From: an uncultured Bacteroides sp. | GTDB lineage: Bacteria > Bacteroidota > Bacteroidia > Bacteroidales > Bacteroidaceae | DNA: 64,000 nucleotides | Direction of reading: 5' to 3' | Assembly: GCA_900551445.1 (NCBI GenBank) | Contig: URWA01000011.1 | Location: 27,151-91,150 of the forward strand | In this document: piece by piece, positions 43,082 to 51,690 of the stretch | Layout of the letters: every line of letters starts with the position of its first letter | Position numbering within the stretch: the first letter of the stretch is position 1 | Translations under genes and position numbers: made by a program | The notes under the pieces: model-generated | What the model saw: the letters and a program-made list of their open reading frames with translations, nothing else | Told to the model about the DNA's origin: nothing | Databases searched by the model: none

Positions 43082-44356
43082 ATGAAACTTTTACTGTTAG
43101 GTTCAGGAGGACGCGAACATGCACTGGCATGGAAAATCGCACAAAGCCCGAAAATTGAGAAGTTGTACATCGCTCCGGGAAATGCCGGCACACGCGAAGT
43201 GGGCGAAAATGTAGCCATCAAGGCCGATGACTTTGAAGGTATCAAGCAGTTTGTCATCGACAACGGTATCGACATGGTAGTGGTAGGTCCGGAAGACCCG
43301 CTGGTGAAGGGGGTATATGATTTCTTCAAGCACGACGAAGCCTTGAAGCAGATTCCGGTCATCGGACCGTCGAAGGCGGGAGCCGTACTGGAAGGAAGCA
43401 AGGAATTTGCCAAAGGATTCATGCAACGTCACCACATCCCGACAGCTGGATACAAGAGTATTACTTCAGCCAATCTGGAAGAAGGACTGGCTTTCCTGGA
43501 AACGCTGGAAGCACCTTACGTGCTGAAGGCCGACGGACTTTGTGCCGGAAAAGGGGTGCTGATTCTCCCGACCCTGGAAGAAGCCAAGAAAGAACTGAAG
43601 GAAATGCTGGGCGGTATGTTCGGCAACGCTTCGGCTACGGTGGTAATCGAGGAATTCCTGAGCGGCATTGAATGTTCTGTATTCGTACTGACCGACGGAA
43701 AGAGCTACAAGATTCTGCCGGAAGCCAAAGACTACAAGCGTATCGGTGAAGGCGACAAAGGCCTGAACACCGGCGGTATGGGTTCTGTTTCTCCCGTTCC
43801 GTTTGCCGATGCTGCCTGGATGAAGAAAGTGGAAGACCGTATCATCCGTCCTACGGTAGAAGGATTGGCAGAAGAAGGCATCGACTACAAAGGATTCATC
43901 TTCTTCGGACTGATTAACGTGAAAGGTGAACCGATGGTCATCGAATACAATGTCCGTATGGGTGACCCCGAAACAGAAAGCGTCATGCTGCGCATCAAGA
44001 GCGACCTGGTAGACTTGTTCGAAGGAGTGGCTCAGGGCAACCTGAATGAAAAGACGCTGGAAATAGACCCGCGGTCGGCTGTCTGCGTCATGCTGGTATC
44101 CGGCGGCTATCCGGAAGCCTACGAGAAAGGATTCCCGATTAGCGGCATTGAGGAAGCCAAGGCAGGCGGAAGCACTGTATTCCATGCCGGTACGGCCGTG
44201 AAAGACGGACAAGTAGTGACCTCCGGCGGACGTGTCATCGCCGTCAGCTCCTACGGTGCCAACAAGGAAGAAGCTTTGGCACAGTCTTTCCGGAATGCAG
44301 AAAAAATCCACTTCGACAAGAAATATTTCCGTTCTGACATCGGGTTCGACCTCTAA
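43082..44356 (+). CDS. purD: Phosphoribosylamine-glycine ligase
   Basis: 424-residue ATP-grasp enzyme of de novo purine synthesis, joining glycine to phosphoribosylamine. Seen: LLLGSGGREHALAWKIAQSP (N-terminal), GIDMVVVGPEDPL, YVLKADGLCAGKGV, EEFLSGIECSVF, the metal-binding EYNVRMGDPETE near 290, and a C-terminal lid VSGGYPEAYEKGFPISG. Length and motif order are normal. Starts 23 bases after the peptidase gene; no other pur gene is nearby. Confidence 0.96.
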   Translation: MKLLLLGSGGREHALAWKIAQSPKIEKLYIAPGNAGTREVGENVAIKADDFEGIKQFVIDNGIDMVVVGPEDPLVKGVYDFFKHDEALKQIPVIGPSKAGAVLEGSKEFAKGFMQRHHIPTAGYKSITSANLEEGLAFLETLEAPYVLKADGLCAGKGVLILPTLEEAKKELKEMLGGMFGNASATVVIEEFLSGIECSVFVLTDGKSYKILPEAKDYKRIGEGDKGLNTGGMGSVSPVPFADAAWMKKVEDRIIRPTVEGLAEEGIDYKGFIFFGLINVKGEPMVIEYNVRMGDPETESVMLRIKSDLVDLFEGVAQGNLNEKTLEIDPRSAVCVMLVSGGYPEAYEKGFPISGIEEAKAGGSTVFHAGTAVKDGQVVTSGGRVIAVSSYGANKEEALAQSFRNAEKIHFDKKYFRSDIGFDL

Positions 44357-44358
44357 AC

Positions 44359-45294
44359 ATGCTTGCACGAAACAAATTTCAATATGAACTGGCAACAGGA
44401 AGAATTACCCTTCCTGTTGCCGTCATTTTCTGTCTGCTTCTATGGGCCATCACCTACCACGAAGAGACGGACTTCATTTCTCTGGCCATTCACGGCCTGA
44501 TTACCTACTTTCTGATAGAGCTGAACACCACGTTCTCGCTCATCCGCACGCGTACCACACTGCATGCGGCCTTGTATCTTTTTTTCTTCGGGGGGATTCC
44601 TTTCCTGCATACCTACTCGCACGAACAATGGATTCCGCTGCTGTTTGTCATCAGCTTTGCCTATCTGTTCCGAAGCTATGAGTCGCCCTACGCGGCCATT
44701 CCTATCTTCCACACCTTCCTCTGCATCGGCATCAGCAGTTTTCTGCTTCCACAGACCCTGTATTTCATTCCCCTGATTTTCTTTTACATGATGGGGTTGC
44801 GCGCGTTTACTCCCCGCACCTTCTTCGCGGGCCTGACGGGTATCTTCACGCCCTACTGGATTATGCTCTGTTATCACCTGTACACGGGCACACCCGAAAA
44901 GATAGGCGAACCTTTCCTGCAACTTTCCAGTTTTCCTCCGATAGACTATTCCGTGCTGTCGCTGTCTCAGCTGGTATCCGGTGGCGCAGCCCTGCTGATT
45001 ATTGCCATCTGCGGTGTAGAGAGTTTACTGCATATCTATCAGGACAAGGTACAGACACGTATCATGCTGCGTATTCTCCTCATTACGGGAGCGGCTACCC
45101 TGCTCTGCATGATACTCATTCCTTCCCATTTCAACACCTTTTTCATCATGACGCTCATCGTAGGCTCCATCCTGGGAGGACACCTGCTGGCACTGACCTT
45201 CAACCGTTTTACCCGCATCTTCCTGTGGGCGGCCTTCGGACTCTGGATTGGCGTATGTATATTTAATGTATGGATGCATTTATTCAATTTCTGA
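44359..45294 (+). CDS. Polytopic inner-membrane protein, unknown function
   Basis: 311 residues with about nine membrane segments and very short loops. Two bases separate it from purD and it overlaps the next gene by 25 bases, so the three genes are co-transcribed. Features: an N-terminal cytoplasmic MLARNKFQYELATGR, an aromatic-rich middle (YFIPLIFFYMMGLRAFTPRTFFAGLTG), a periplasmic loop TGTPEKIGEPFLQLSSFPPIDYS, and a short C-terminus. It resembles the unnamed Bacteroidota membrane proteins found next to YqaA genes. No enzymatic motif seen. Confidence 0.75.
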   Translation: MLARNKFQYELATGRITLPVAVIFCLLLWAITYHEETDFISLAIHGLITYFLIELNTTFSLIRTRTTLHAALYLFFFGGIPFLHTYSHEQWIPLLFVISFAYLFRSYESPYAAIPIFHTFLCIGISSFLLPQTLYFIPLIFFYMMGLRAFTPRTFFAGLTGIFTPYWIMLCYHLYTGTPEKIGEPFLQLSSFPPIDYSVLSLSQLVSGGAALLIIAICGVESLLHIYQDKVQTRIMLRILLITGAATLLCMILIPSHFNTFFIMTLIVGSILGGHLLALTFNRFTRIFLWAAFGLWIGVCIFNVWMHLFNF

Positions 45295-45734
45295 TAGACT
45301 GGGGATACTGGGGGATGTTTCTCTCGGCCTTCCTGGCAGGCACCATCCTGCCCTTCAGCTCGGAAGTGGTCCTGCTGGCCTGCGTGGGACTGGGACTGGA
45401 CCCGGTATGGTCTACTCTTTTCACCACGGCAGGCAATGCCCTGGGCGGTGTGACCTGCTACTGGATAGGACGGATGGGCAAAACCGAATGGATTGAGAAA
45501 TATTTCAAGGTCGACAAGAAGCAGATGGACCGAGCCGTCCGCTTCATTCACGGACGAGGCTCATGGATGGCTTTCTTCTCGTTTCTGCCCGTCATCGGCG
45601 ACGCCCTGCTCATCGCCCTGGGCTTCATGCGAGGAAACTTCTGGATTACTACCCTCTCCATGACCATCGGCAAGCTGGCACGCTATGCCATCATCGTGGC
45701 CACGGCGCTGGGCGTATTCCAATACCTCCACTAA
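45270..45734 (+). CDS. YqaA/DedA-like membrane protein (VTT domain)
   Basis: 154 residues. VTT (SNARE-associated) fold: LSAFLAGTILPFSSEVVLLACV with the re-entrant helix, NALGGVTCYWIGRMGK, and FFSFLPVIGDALLIALGFMRGNFWITT. DedA-superfamily proteins act in lipid movement or proton-dependent membrane balance; the short YqaA branch has no firm function. Start 45270 overlaps the upstream membrane gene by 25 bases. Confidence 0.85.
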   Translation: MDAFIQFLIDWGYWGMFLSAFLAGTILPFSSEVVLLACVGLGLDPVWSTLFTTAGNALGGVTCYWIGRMGKTEWIEKYFKVDKKQMDRAVRFIHGRGSWMAFFSFLPVIGDALLIALGFMRGNFWITTLSMTIGKLARYAIIVATALGVFQYLH

Positions 45735-45805
45735 GAAATCGCTTTCCGCTTTCCCCACTTGAAAGATATGCGTATCTTTGCCCCCACACAACCGACAGTT
45801 ATCAT

Positions 45806-46468
45806 ATGATTACACTTGAACCTACCGCCGACGGAAGCAACACCCTGTTCGTGCAGGAACTGAATGAGCACTACCACTCCGTGAAAGGAGCCTTGACAGA
45901 ATCGCAGCACATCTTTATCCAGATGGGCCTCAACCACTCGCAGGCTGAAAGCCCCCGCATATTAGAAATCGGCTTCGGCACCGGACTGAATGCCTTCCTT
46001 ACCCTGTTGGAGGCAGAAAAACAGCAAAGAGAAGTCTGTTTCACCAGCATTGAGCGGTACCCGTTGGGAGAAGACATCGTACGGAAACTGGGGTATCCGG
46101 AGATAATTGCCCCGGAAGCCAGCGAAAAGTTCTATGCCCTGCATGCTGCTCCCTGGAACCGCCCCGTCTGCCTCTCTCCCTACTTCACCCTGCATAAAAT
46201 AGAAGGCGACTTCACCCACTTCGACTTCCAGTCGCACTACGATGTGGTCTATTTCGATGCCTTTGCACCCGAAAAGCAACCGGAAATGTGGAGTCAGTCC
46301 CTCTTCGACCACCTGTACCGGCAAATGAATCCCGGCGGTATCCTCACCACGTACTGCGCCAAAGGGGTAGTGAGGAGAATGTTCCAGGCAGCCGGATTCA
46401 CCGTAGAACGGCTTCCTGGCCCTCCAGGAGGCAAACGGGAGATTCTCCGTGCCAGCAAACCGGCCTGA
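45806..46468 (+). CDS. Single-domain MnmC-like tRNA methyltransferase (MnmD)
   Basis: 220 residues. SAM-binding ILEIGFGTGLNAFLT (52-66) and the MnmC signature VYFDAFAPEKQPEMW followed by GGILTTYCAKGVVRRMFQAAGF and LPGPPGGKREIL. In E. coli this domain is fused to an FAD oxidase; here only the methyltransferase (MnmC2/MnmD) is present, methylating 5-aminomethyluridine at tRNA position 34. The frame opens upstream over the YqaA gene, but a TATCTTTG box at 45773-45780 fixes the start at 45806. MnmA, which thiolates the same base, is at 5618. Confidence 0.87.
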   Translation: MITLEPTADGSNTLFVQELNEHYHSVKGALTESQHIFIQMGLNHSQAESPRILEIGFGTGLNAFLTLLEAEKQQREVCFTSIERYPLGEDIVRKLGYPEIIAPEASEKFYALHAAPWNRPVCLSPYFTLHKIEGDFTHFDFQSHYDVVYFDAFAPEKQPEMWSQSLFDHLYRQMNPGGILTTYCAKGVVRRMFQAAGFTVERLPGPPGGKREILRASKPA

Positions 46469-46514
46469 ATCTGAAAATGCCGTACCCTCAAAAGCAAAAT
46501 TTCGCATCATATTT

Positions 46515-46604
46515 TATGTTTTCCTTGCGGGAAACATAGGTTTCCTCCATGGAAAACGTACGTTTCGCGTAAGGGAAACGTACGTTTCCGCCGTGCGAAA
46601 CATA
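46515..46604. repeat. 90-bp array of four overlapping 24-bp hairpins (copy B)
   Basis: Units at 46515-46538, 46537-46560, 46559-46582 and 46581-46604, each 24 bp and sharing a terminal TA with the next: TATGTTTTCC/GGAAACATA, TAGGTTTCC/GGAAAACGTA, TACGTTTC/GAAACGTA, TACGTTTC/GAAACATA arms. Same unit length, count and 22-bp period as the array at 27807-27896. It lies 46 bases after the methyltransferase stop and may help end that transcript, although there is no T tract. Confidence 0.85.
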
Positions 46605-47081
46605 GAAAACAGAGGAATTTCTTCCCATCCACACAGGTAGATCTATCCATTATCGCCTCTTTTTGTGCCTTTCCAGGCCGCAAACAGCCTCCTTCATGAC
46701 TTTTTTTTGCCGCAGAGTCCCCTTTCCCTGTTTTTCTATTCTCAAGAATCTTTTAAAAATATTTCCTCACACCTTTAAAAGGATACTAAAATTTGTAACA
46801 GAATTTGTCTGATGAGTGAAAAACTATTTGTATAAACATATATATTTTCACAATTTGTCGATTTTATTAGCTAAACGCATTAATCGACAAGTAATCTCCG
46901 CTATGATTGGTTAAATTCGCTTTCGTTAAGACGGGACAAGAAAAGACCTCCCGCCCCAACAAACCATTGAAAAACACAAATGTGATATGAAAAACGAATA
47001 ATGTGAATTTGAATTTTGAGGATATATCTGCAAATATACTTATTAAACCCGAATATTAACTTTTAAAACTTGGATTTACTT
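46605..47081 (+). other. AT-rich leader region of the coiled-coil lipoprotein
   Basis: No gene is supported in these 477 bases. A dyad TGTCGATT (46856-46863) with AATCGACA (46882-46889) lies about 190 bases before the lipoprotein start and could be an operator or leader stem. A CGGGA/TCCCG mini-hairpin follows near 46931-46952. No consensus TAnnTTTG box is found, so the promoter may depend on a regulator or another sigma factor, and the leader is probably long. Confidence 0.5.
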
Positions 47082-48917
47082 ATGAAAAAGAAATTCATCG
47101 CAGTGTCAATGGTGCTTGGCGCATTGGCACTAAGCTCAACAACACTTACTTCTTGTGTTGACGACAACGAATCAGCATCAGTTACCGCTATCCGTGATGC
47201 AAAGGCTGCACAGTTAAATGCATTGGCTGCAGCATCAAATGCAGAAGCAGAATTAAATCAGGCAAAAGCATTAGTTGAAAAAGCAAATGCAGCACAAACG
47301 GAACAAATGACAGCAGAAAACCAGCAAAGATTTGAGATTGAACTGGAAGCTTTGAAGGCTCAATACGAGCAGAAACTCTTAGACTGGCAAAAACAAGTAG
47401 CTCAAGCTAATGACGAACTAAGAGGCGAAGTTTACGACAATTATGTAACTGCAGTAGGAACATTAAAAGATCTCGAATCAGAATATATTACGGCTTCTTC
47501 TAACTTAGCAGCAGCCAAAGTAGGTTTGATTAGTGCTGAAAAATATGCACAGACAATAATCCTTACACAACAAGAAGTAATTGCTCAAAACGAGGCAGCA
47601 ATTGAAGCATATAAAACGTTAGGAACAAACGATCGAGATGCTTTATTAAAACAGATTGAAGAACTGGATGTCCAGATTAGTGCCCAACAAGATGTTGTTG
47701 CTATTAAACGGAGTGAAGAAACAGCAAAAGAGACTGCTTTCAATGAATCTAAATACCCCTATGAAGGAAAAACTTCTTACCCAGCAGTTGAACCTACATT
47801 GGAAACTGGAAAGGCCATTAAATTCTTAAGCAGTAATTATAATTATCGCAACATCTTAACTATTGACAATGTAGACCCTGAGGAACAGACTCTTTATACG
47901 GTAAATAAATATTCATTACTGCAAAGTAAAGTTGAAGCAGAACTTATCACATTAAAAGATGATGTTGAAAGTAAAACCACTGCATTAGGTAAAGAAACTG
48001 ACGAAGCCGCAACATCTGTCAATGAAGCAGGGAAATCAGCATGGGCAAAATATAATTTCTTGAAGAAGGATTATGAAGCTAAGAAAAAAGCGTACGACGA
48101 TGCCGCAGCTGCTGATAAACCAAGCTTAAAGCCAGCTATGGATCAAGCATATCAGAACATGCTGGCAGCACAAGAACCTGAAGGCATTATTACTGACGCA
48201 AAAGAGAAGTTAGCTTTAGCTGAAGAAACTTTAGCCAAATTCAACGAAGCTGTGGCAGCCTTTAGTGGTGAAGCATATACCGCTTATGAAGCTGCAATTG
48301 AGGCAACATTAAAAGCTGGTGAAGAATGGGAAGCTGCTAACGAAGCTTATACAGAAAGTGAGCTCACAAGAGCTGAACTTCAAGGCGAACGAAACGCAGC
48401 AAATACACTACTTAATGCTAACCCGGACATCGATTTGTTAATTGCTGACTGTGAAAAAAAGATTGCAGAAGCAAATTCAAAGATAACTGAAGCACAAGAA
48501 TTTAGCTTTACTCTGGAGATAAATTATTACCCAAGACAATGGTGGACCTATAATTCATATGTAGATGATTACGGTAATACTATTTATTCAGGTATGAACA
48601 TTGATCAAAATGGTAACTATGATCCATCAGGAACTCCATGGGATGGACAAAGTTATGTAGATGATAATGGAAACACTGTAACTAATGGCGATTATCTGGA
48701 TGCATTTGGTAATAAAGTATATGATCCAAACGATGCAGAACAGCTATCATCCACATGGTACAGCACCGAGAGTGCTAAAGCATATTTGTCCGAATGTGAA
48801 TCTGAATTAGCTAATCTGGAATCTCAGATTGAAGCTCAGAAGGCAATTGTCGCTCAATGTAAGGCTGAAATGGATGCTGTACTTAATAGTACTACTTCCG
48901 AAACTCCTGCCGAATAA
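47082..48917 (+). CDS. Coiled-coil surface lipoprotein of unknown function
   Basis: 611 residues. The ATG at 47082 is chosen over an in-frame TTG at 47070. Lipoprotein signal peptide with lipobox LTSC (Cys25); the mature start CVDDNES is acidic, like the export signal of Bacteroides surface lipoproteins. Residues about 30-170 and 280-490 are Ala/Glu/Lys-rich heptad sequence, predicted long coiled coils, separated by a short globular part (PYEGKTSYPAVEPTLETGK). Near 493-550 there are two SYVDD-GNT motifs with Asp/Asn/Gly-rich spacing (YDPSG, YDPND), then a final coiled coil and a Thr/Ser/Glu-rich end. The gene is clearly AT-richer than its neighbours. Paired with the barrel gene 109 bases downstream. 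No family recognised. Confidence 0.8.
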   Translation: MKKKFIAVSMVLGALALSSTTLTSCVDDNESASVTAIRDAKAAQLNALAAASNAEAELNQAKALVEKANAAQTEQMTAENQQRFEIELEALKAQYEQKLLDWQKQVAQANDELRGEVYDNYVTAVGTLKDLESEYITASSNLAAAKVGLISAEKYAQTIILTQQEVIAQNEAAIEAYKTLGTNDRDALLKQIEELDVQISAQQDVVAIKRSEETAKETAFNESKYPYEGKTSYPAVEPTLETGKAIKFLSSNYNYRNILTIDNVDPEEQTLYTVNKYSLLQSKVEAELITLKDDVESKTTALGKETDEAATSVNEAGKSAWAKYNFLKKDYEAKKKAYDDAAAADKPSLKPAMDQAYQNMLAAQEPEGIITDAKEKLALAEETLAKFNEAVAAFSGEAYTAYEAAIEATLKAGEEWEAANEAYTESELTRAELQGERNAANTLLNANPDIDLLIADCEKKIAEANSKITEAQEFSFTLEINYYPRQWWTYNSYVDDYGNTIYSGMNIDQNGNYDPSGTPWDGQSYVDDNGNTVTNGDYLDAFGNKVYDPNDAEQLSSTWYSTESAKAYLSECESELANLESQIEAQKAIVAQCKAEMDAVLNSTTSETPAE

Positions 48918-48964
48918 GCAAGCTTTCCTAAACCAAGAAGCTAATAGCAAAAAGTTTATAATCT

Positions 48965-48996
48965 GAGGAAAGGAGGAGCAAGCCTCCTCCTTTTCC
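48965..48996 (+). terminator. Intercistronic hairpin between lipoprotein and barrel genes
   Basis: GGAAAGGAGG (48967-48976) pairs with CCTCCTTTTCC (48986-48996) with a small bulge; the loop is CAAG-like. Only four T follow in the stem, so it is a partial terminator or an RNA-stabilising stem that could set unequal expression of the two genes. Confidence 0.5.
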
Positions 48997-49026
48997 GAAG
49001 ATAAACCAACAACAAAACAGAATCAT

Positions 49027-49770
49027 ATGAAAATCAGTAAACTTTTAATATTAGCCGCACTCCCGATGATTGGACTTACAGCCAATGCCCAAGATAAAGG
49101 TCCGCAGAAAAACGACTTTACCGTGGCAGCAACCGTAAGTTACAACAATACAGTAATGCAGAATGCTGCCGTAGGCACTCTGCCCAGCTACAATATTCAG
49201 GCCCAGTCAACCAACTGGAACGACAAGGCGCTGCAAGTAGGAATAGAAGGTGGCTGGTTCTTCCTCGATGAATGGAAACTGGTATTGGGAGGAGGCATGA
49301 GTATCACCAAACATCCGGGTTATTCGGGCGTGCCGGGAAGTGCCGACAGCGACAAAACATTCGAATGGGGTGATATACCAAGCTACGGCGCAGTAGCCGA
49401 TCAGAACTTCCTGCAATTCAATGTATATACAGGAGTGGATCGCTACTTCAAGACGAAAGTCGATGGTCTGTATCTGTATGCCGGAGCACGGGTAGGTTAC
49501 GCCTACGGACGTAACATCTCGTTTACGGACGATGAATACAACATGGGTAAATCAGTAGGCGAAGCATTCAACGTACGCGGAGCACTGACCGGCGGTGTGG
49601 AATATTACATCACAGACGGTCTGTTCGTAGGTGCACAGGTAGATCCGTTTGCCTACACTTACAACCGCAGCTTGATCAAGCCACAAGAAGGGCTGAGCAA
49701 CCTCGATGCCAATAGTCACAACTATTCCATCTTGGCAGCTCCGACCATTAAAATTGGATTCAAGTTTTAA
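49027..49770 (+). CDS. Outer-membrane beta-barrel protein
   Basis: 247 residues. Signal peptide MKISKLLILAALPMIGLTANA, then alternating amphipathic strands with aromatic girdles (GWFFLDEWKLVLGGGMSI, FLQFNVYTGVDRYF, GLYLYAGARVGYAYGR, GALTGGVEYYITDGLFVGAQVD) and a final strand YSILAAPTIKIGFKF ending in Phe, the usual C-terminal signal for barrel insertion. Size suggests 8-10 strands, OprF/OmpW-like. It follows the coiled-coil lipoprotein by 109 bases and ends in a strong terminator, so the two probably form one unit. Confidence 0.85.
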   Translation: MKISKLLILAALPMIGLTANAQDKGPQKNDFTVAATVSYNNTVMQNAAVGTLPSYNIQAQSTNWNDKALQVGIEGGWFFLDEWKLVLGGGMSITKHPGYSGVPGSADSDKTFEWGDIPSYGAVADQNFLQFNVYTGVDRYFKTKVDGLYLYAGARVGYAYGRNISFTDDEYNMGKSVGEAFNVRGALTGGVEYYITDGLFVGAQVDPFAYTYNRSLIKPQEGLSNLDANSHNYSILAAPTIKIGFKF

Positions 49771-49798
49771 TAGATACACGTAGAGTACTATTAAGGGG

Positions 49799-49836
49799 GA
49801 AGGCTCTGTCGGGAGACAGGGCCTTCATCATTTTTT
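49799..49836 (+). terminator. Terminator after the beta-barrel gene
   Basis: 12-bp stem GAAGGCTCTGTC (49799-49810) with GACAGGGCCTTC (49815-49826), one G-T pair, loop GGGA, then ATCATTTTTT. Confidence 0.9.
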
Positions 49837-49928
49837 CCCTCCCTTCCACACGAAACTTCAGACGCTTGCTTTCAAGCCTCAGAAAGATTTTGTAGCTTTG
49901 CAGAAATACTTATCTAATAGCTGAATAT

Positions 49929-50801
49929 ATGTGCACAAAAAAATACCTTTTCCTGCTTCTGATGGGGCTGGTGCTCGCAGCATGTACAGGAAATGAGGGG
50001 AACGACAAACGACAAACACTGACCGTAACCATTGAACCGCTACGCTATTTCACGGAAGCCATCGCCGGAGACAAGTTTCAGGTGGTGAGCATCGTTCCCA
50101 AAGGAGGGAATCCCGAAACTTATGATCCGACTCCGCAACAACTCGTCGATTTGGCACGGAGCAAAGCCTATCTGCGTATCGGACACATCGGCTTCGAACA
50201 GACCTGGATAGCCAGATTGCAGGCCAATACGCCTAAACTGCCGTTTTACGACATGTCGCAAGGAGTAGATCTTATTCATGAGATACATCCGCATGCCCAT
50301 ACGCATGGAAACCTGGACGGGGTGGAACCGCATATCTGGAATTCGATACCGAATGCTCACATCATCTCGGCCAACATCTGCAAGGCGCTGTCGGAGATTG
50401 ACCCCGACAACCAAGCGTATTATCAAAACCGGCTGGACAGCCTGCAACAGGTGATTGACCGTACGGAGCGGGAAATGCAGCGCTACCTGTCGAATGCCGA
50501 CCCGAGCTTCCTGATTTACCATCCGGCACTGAGCTATTTTGCCCGCGACTACAGCCTGCAGCAAATCAGCATCGAGGAGGGAGGAAAAGAACCTTCGCCC
50601 ACGCATCTGCAGGAGCTGATGAACACTTGCAAGCAGAAACAGGTGCGAGTGGTGTTCGTGCAGCAGGAGTTCGACCAGCGCAATGCCGAGGTCATCGCAC
50701 AGCAACTCCACCTGAAAATCGTGCCCATCAATCCGCTGACTTACGACTGGGACAAGGAAATGATTCATATCGCCAAATCTTTGAGCAAAAACGAGCAATA
50801 A
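49929..50801 (+). CDS. Metal ABC transporter substrate-binding lipoprotein (ZnuA-like)
   Basis: 290 residues. Lipobox LAAC (Cys19). Cluster 9 solute-binding fold: VTIEPLRYFTEAIAGDKFQVVSIVPKGGNPETYDPTP, a histidine-rich loop HEIHPHAHTHGN that is typical of zinc binders, EPHIWNS (His ligand), FLIYHPALSYFARDY (His ligand) and VPINPLTYDW (Asp ligand). It has a TAGCTTTG box at 49893-49900. Ten bases separate it from the ATPase gene. The membrane permease (ZnuB) is not in the window. Zinc is favoured over manganese by the His loop. Confidence 0.88.
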   Translation: MCTKKYLFLLLMGLVLAACTGNEGNDKRQTLTVTIEPLRYFTEAIAGDKFQVVSIVPKGGNPETYDPTPQQLVDLARSKAYLRIGHIGFEQTWIARLQANTPKLPFYDMSQGVDLIHEIHPHAHTHGNLDGVEPHIWNSIPNAHIISANICKALSEIDPDNQAYYQNRLDSLQQVIDRTEREMQRYLSNADPSFLIYHPALSYFARDYSLQQISIEEGGKEPSPTHLQELMNTCKQKQVRVVFVQQEFDQRNAEVIAQQLHLKIVPINPLTYDWDKEMIHIAKSLSKNEQ

Positions 50802-50811
50802 ACTATCGCCC

Positions 50812-51579
50812 ATGAACCAACCGCTTATCAGACTGACTGGAATATCCGCCGCCTACGACCAGAAAAAGGTCTTGGAAAATGTAAACCTGGAAATTGCAGA
50901 AAAAGATTTTCTGGGAGTAATCGGACCGAACGGAGGAGGAAAAACCACGTTGATGAAAATCATACTGGGCTTGCTGAAACCGACTTCCGGCCGCATCCAA
51001 TTCTTTGAGGCGGGAAAGGAGGTGGATGAAATCACCATGGGCTACCTCCCCCAATACAACCGCATCGACAAGAAGTTCCCGATTTCGGTCTACGAAGTGG
51101 TGCTGTCGGGACTGAACAAGCAGAAATCATTGTTCCGCACTTTCTCCAAGGAGCAGCACGAAAAAGTACGGCAGACCATTGTCCGTATGGGCCTGGAAGG
51201 GCTGGAGCAAAGGGCCATCGGACAGCTGAGCGGCGGGCAGCTGCAACGGGCTTTACTGGGACGGGCACTGGTTTCCGACCCCAAAGTGGTGATTCTGGAC
51301 GAGCCCAACACGTACATCGACAAGCGGTTTGAAGCCCGGCTTTACGCCTTGCTGGAAGAAATCAACAAGGAACGTGCCATCGTACTGGTGAGTCATGACA
51401 TCGGCACCATTCTGCAAAACGTGAAAAGTGTGGCCTGCGTGAACGGTACACTGGATTACCATCCGGATACGGAAGTCTCTGCCGAGTGGCTGGAAACGCA
51501 TTTTGAGTGCCCCATCGAACTGCTGGGACATGGCAATTTGCCTCATCGCATCCTGAAATGCCATCATCATGAAGAGTAA
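50812..51579 (+). CDS. Metal ABC transporter ATP-binding protein (ZnuC-like)
   Basis: 255 residues. Walker A GPNGGGKTT (38-46), Q-loop LPQYNRIDKKFP, signature LSGGQLQRALL, Walker B VVILDEPNTYIDKRF and switch His in LVSHD. The usual DEPTxGVD after Walker B is DEPNTYID, a variant. The C-terminal extension (about 225-255) ends in KCHHHEE, a possible zinc-sensing tail. Works with the binding protein 10 bases upstream; no permease gene follows, and the next gene is unrelated and has its own TATCTTTG promoter. Confidence 0.87.
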   Translation: MNQPLIRLTGISAAYDQKKVLENVNLEIAEKDFLGVIGPNGGGKTTLMKIILGLLKPTSGRIQFFEAGKEVDEITMGYLPQYNRIDKKFPISVYEVVLSGLNKQKSLFRTFSKEQHEKVRQTIVRMGLEGLEQRAIGQLSGGQLQRALLGRALVSDPKVVILDEPNTYIDKRFEARLYALLEEINKERAIVLVSHDIGTILQNVKSVACVNGTLDYHPDTEVSAEWLETHFECPIELLGHGNLPHRILKCHHHEE

Positions 51580-51690
51580 AAGGCCGCTTTTAACGCCTTT
51601 TGCAACATTATCATTTACTTTTGAGACTTGATTTGCAAATGTTTGCTATCTTTGCCGCATTGAATTTTAACGAGAAACTAAAAATAATTC

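Noticed and set aside
46613..46800. tRNA or rRNA gene in the long gap
   Set aside because: No cloverleaf, CCA end or conserved rRNA stretch could be found.
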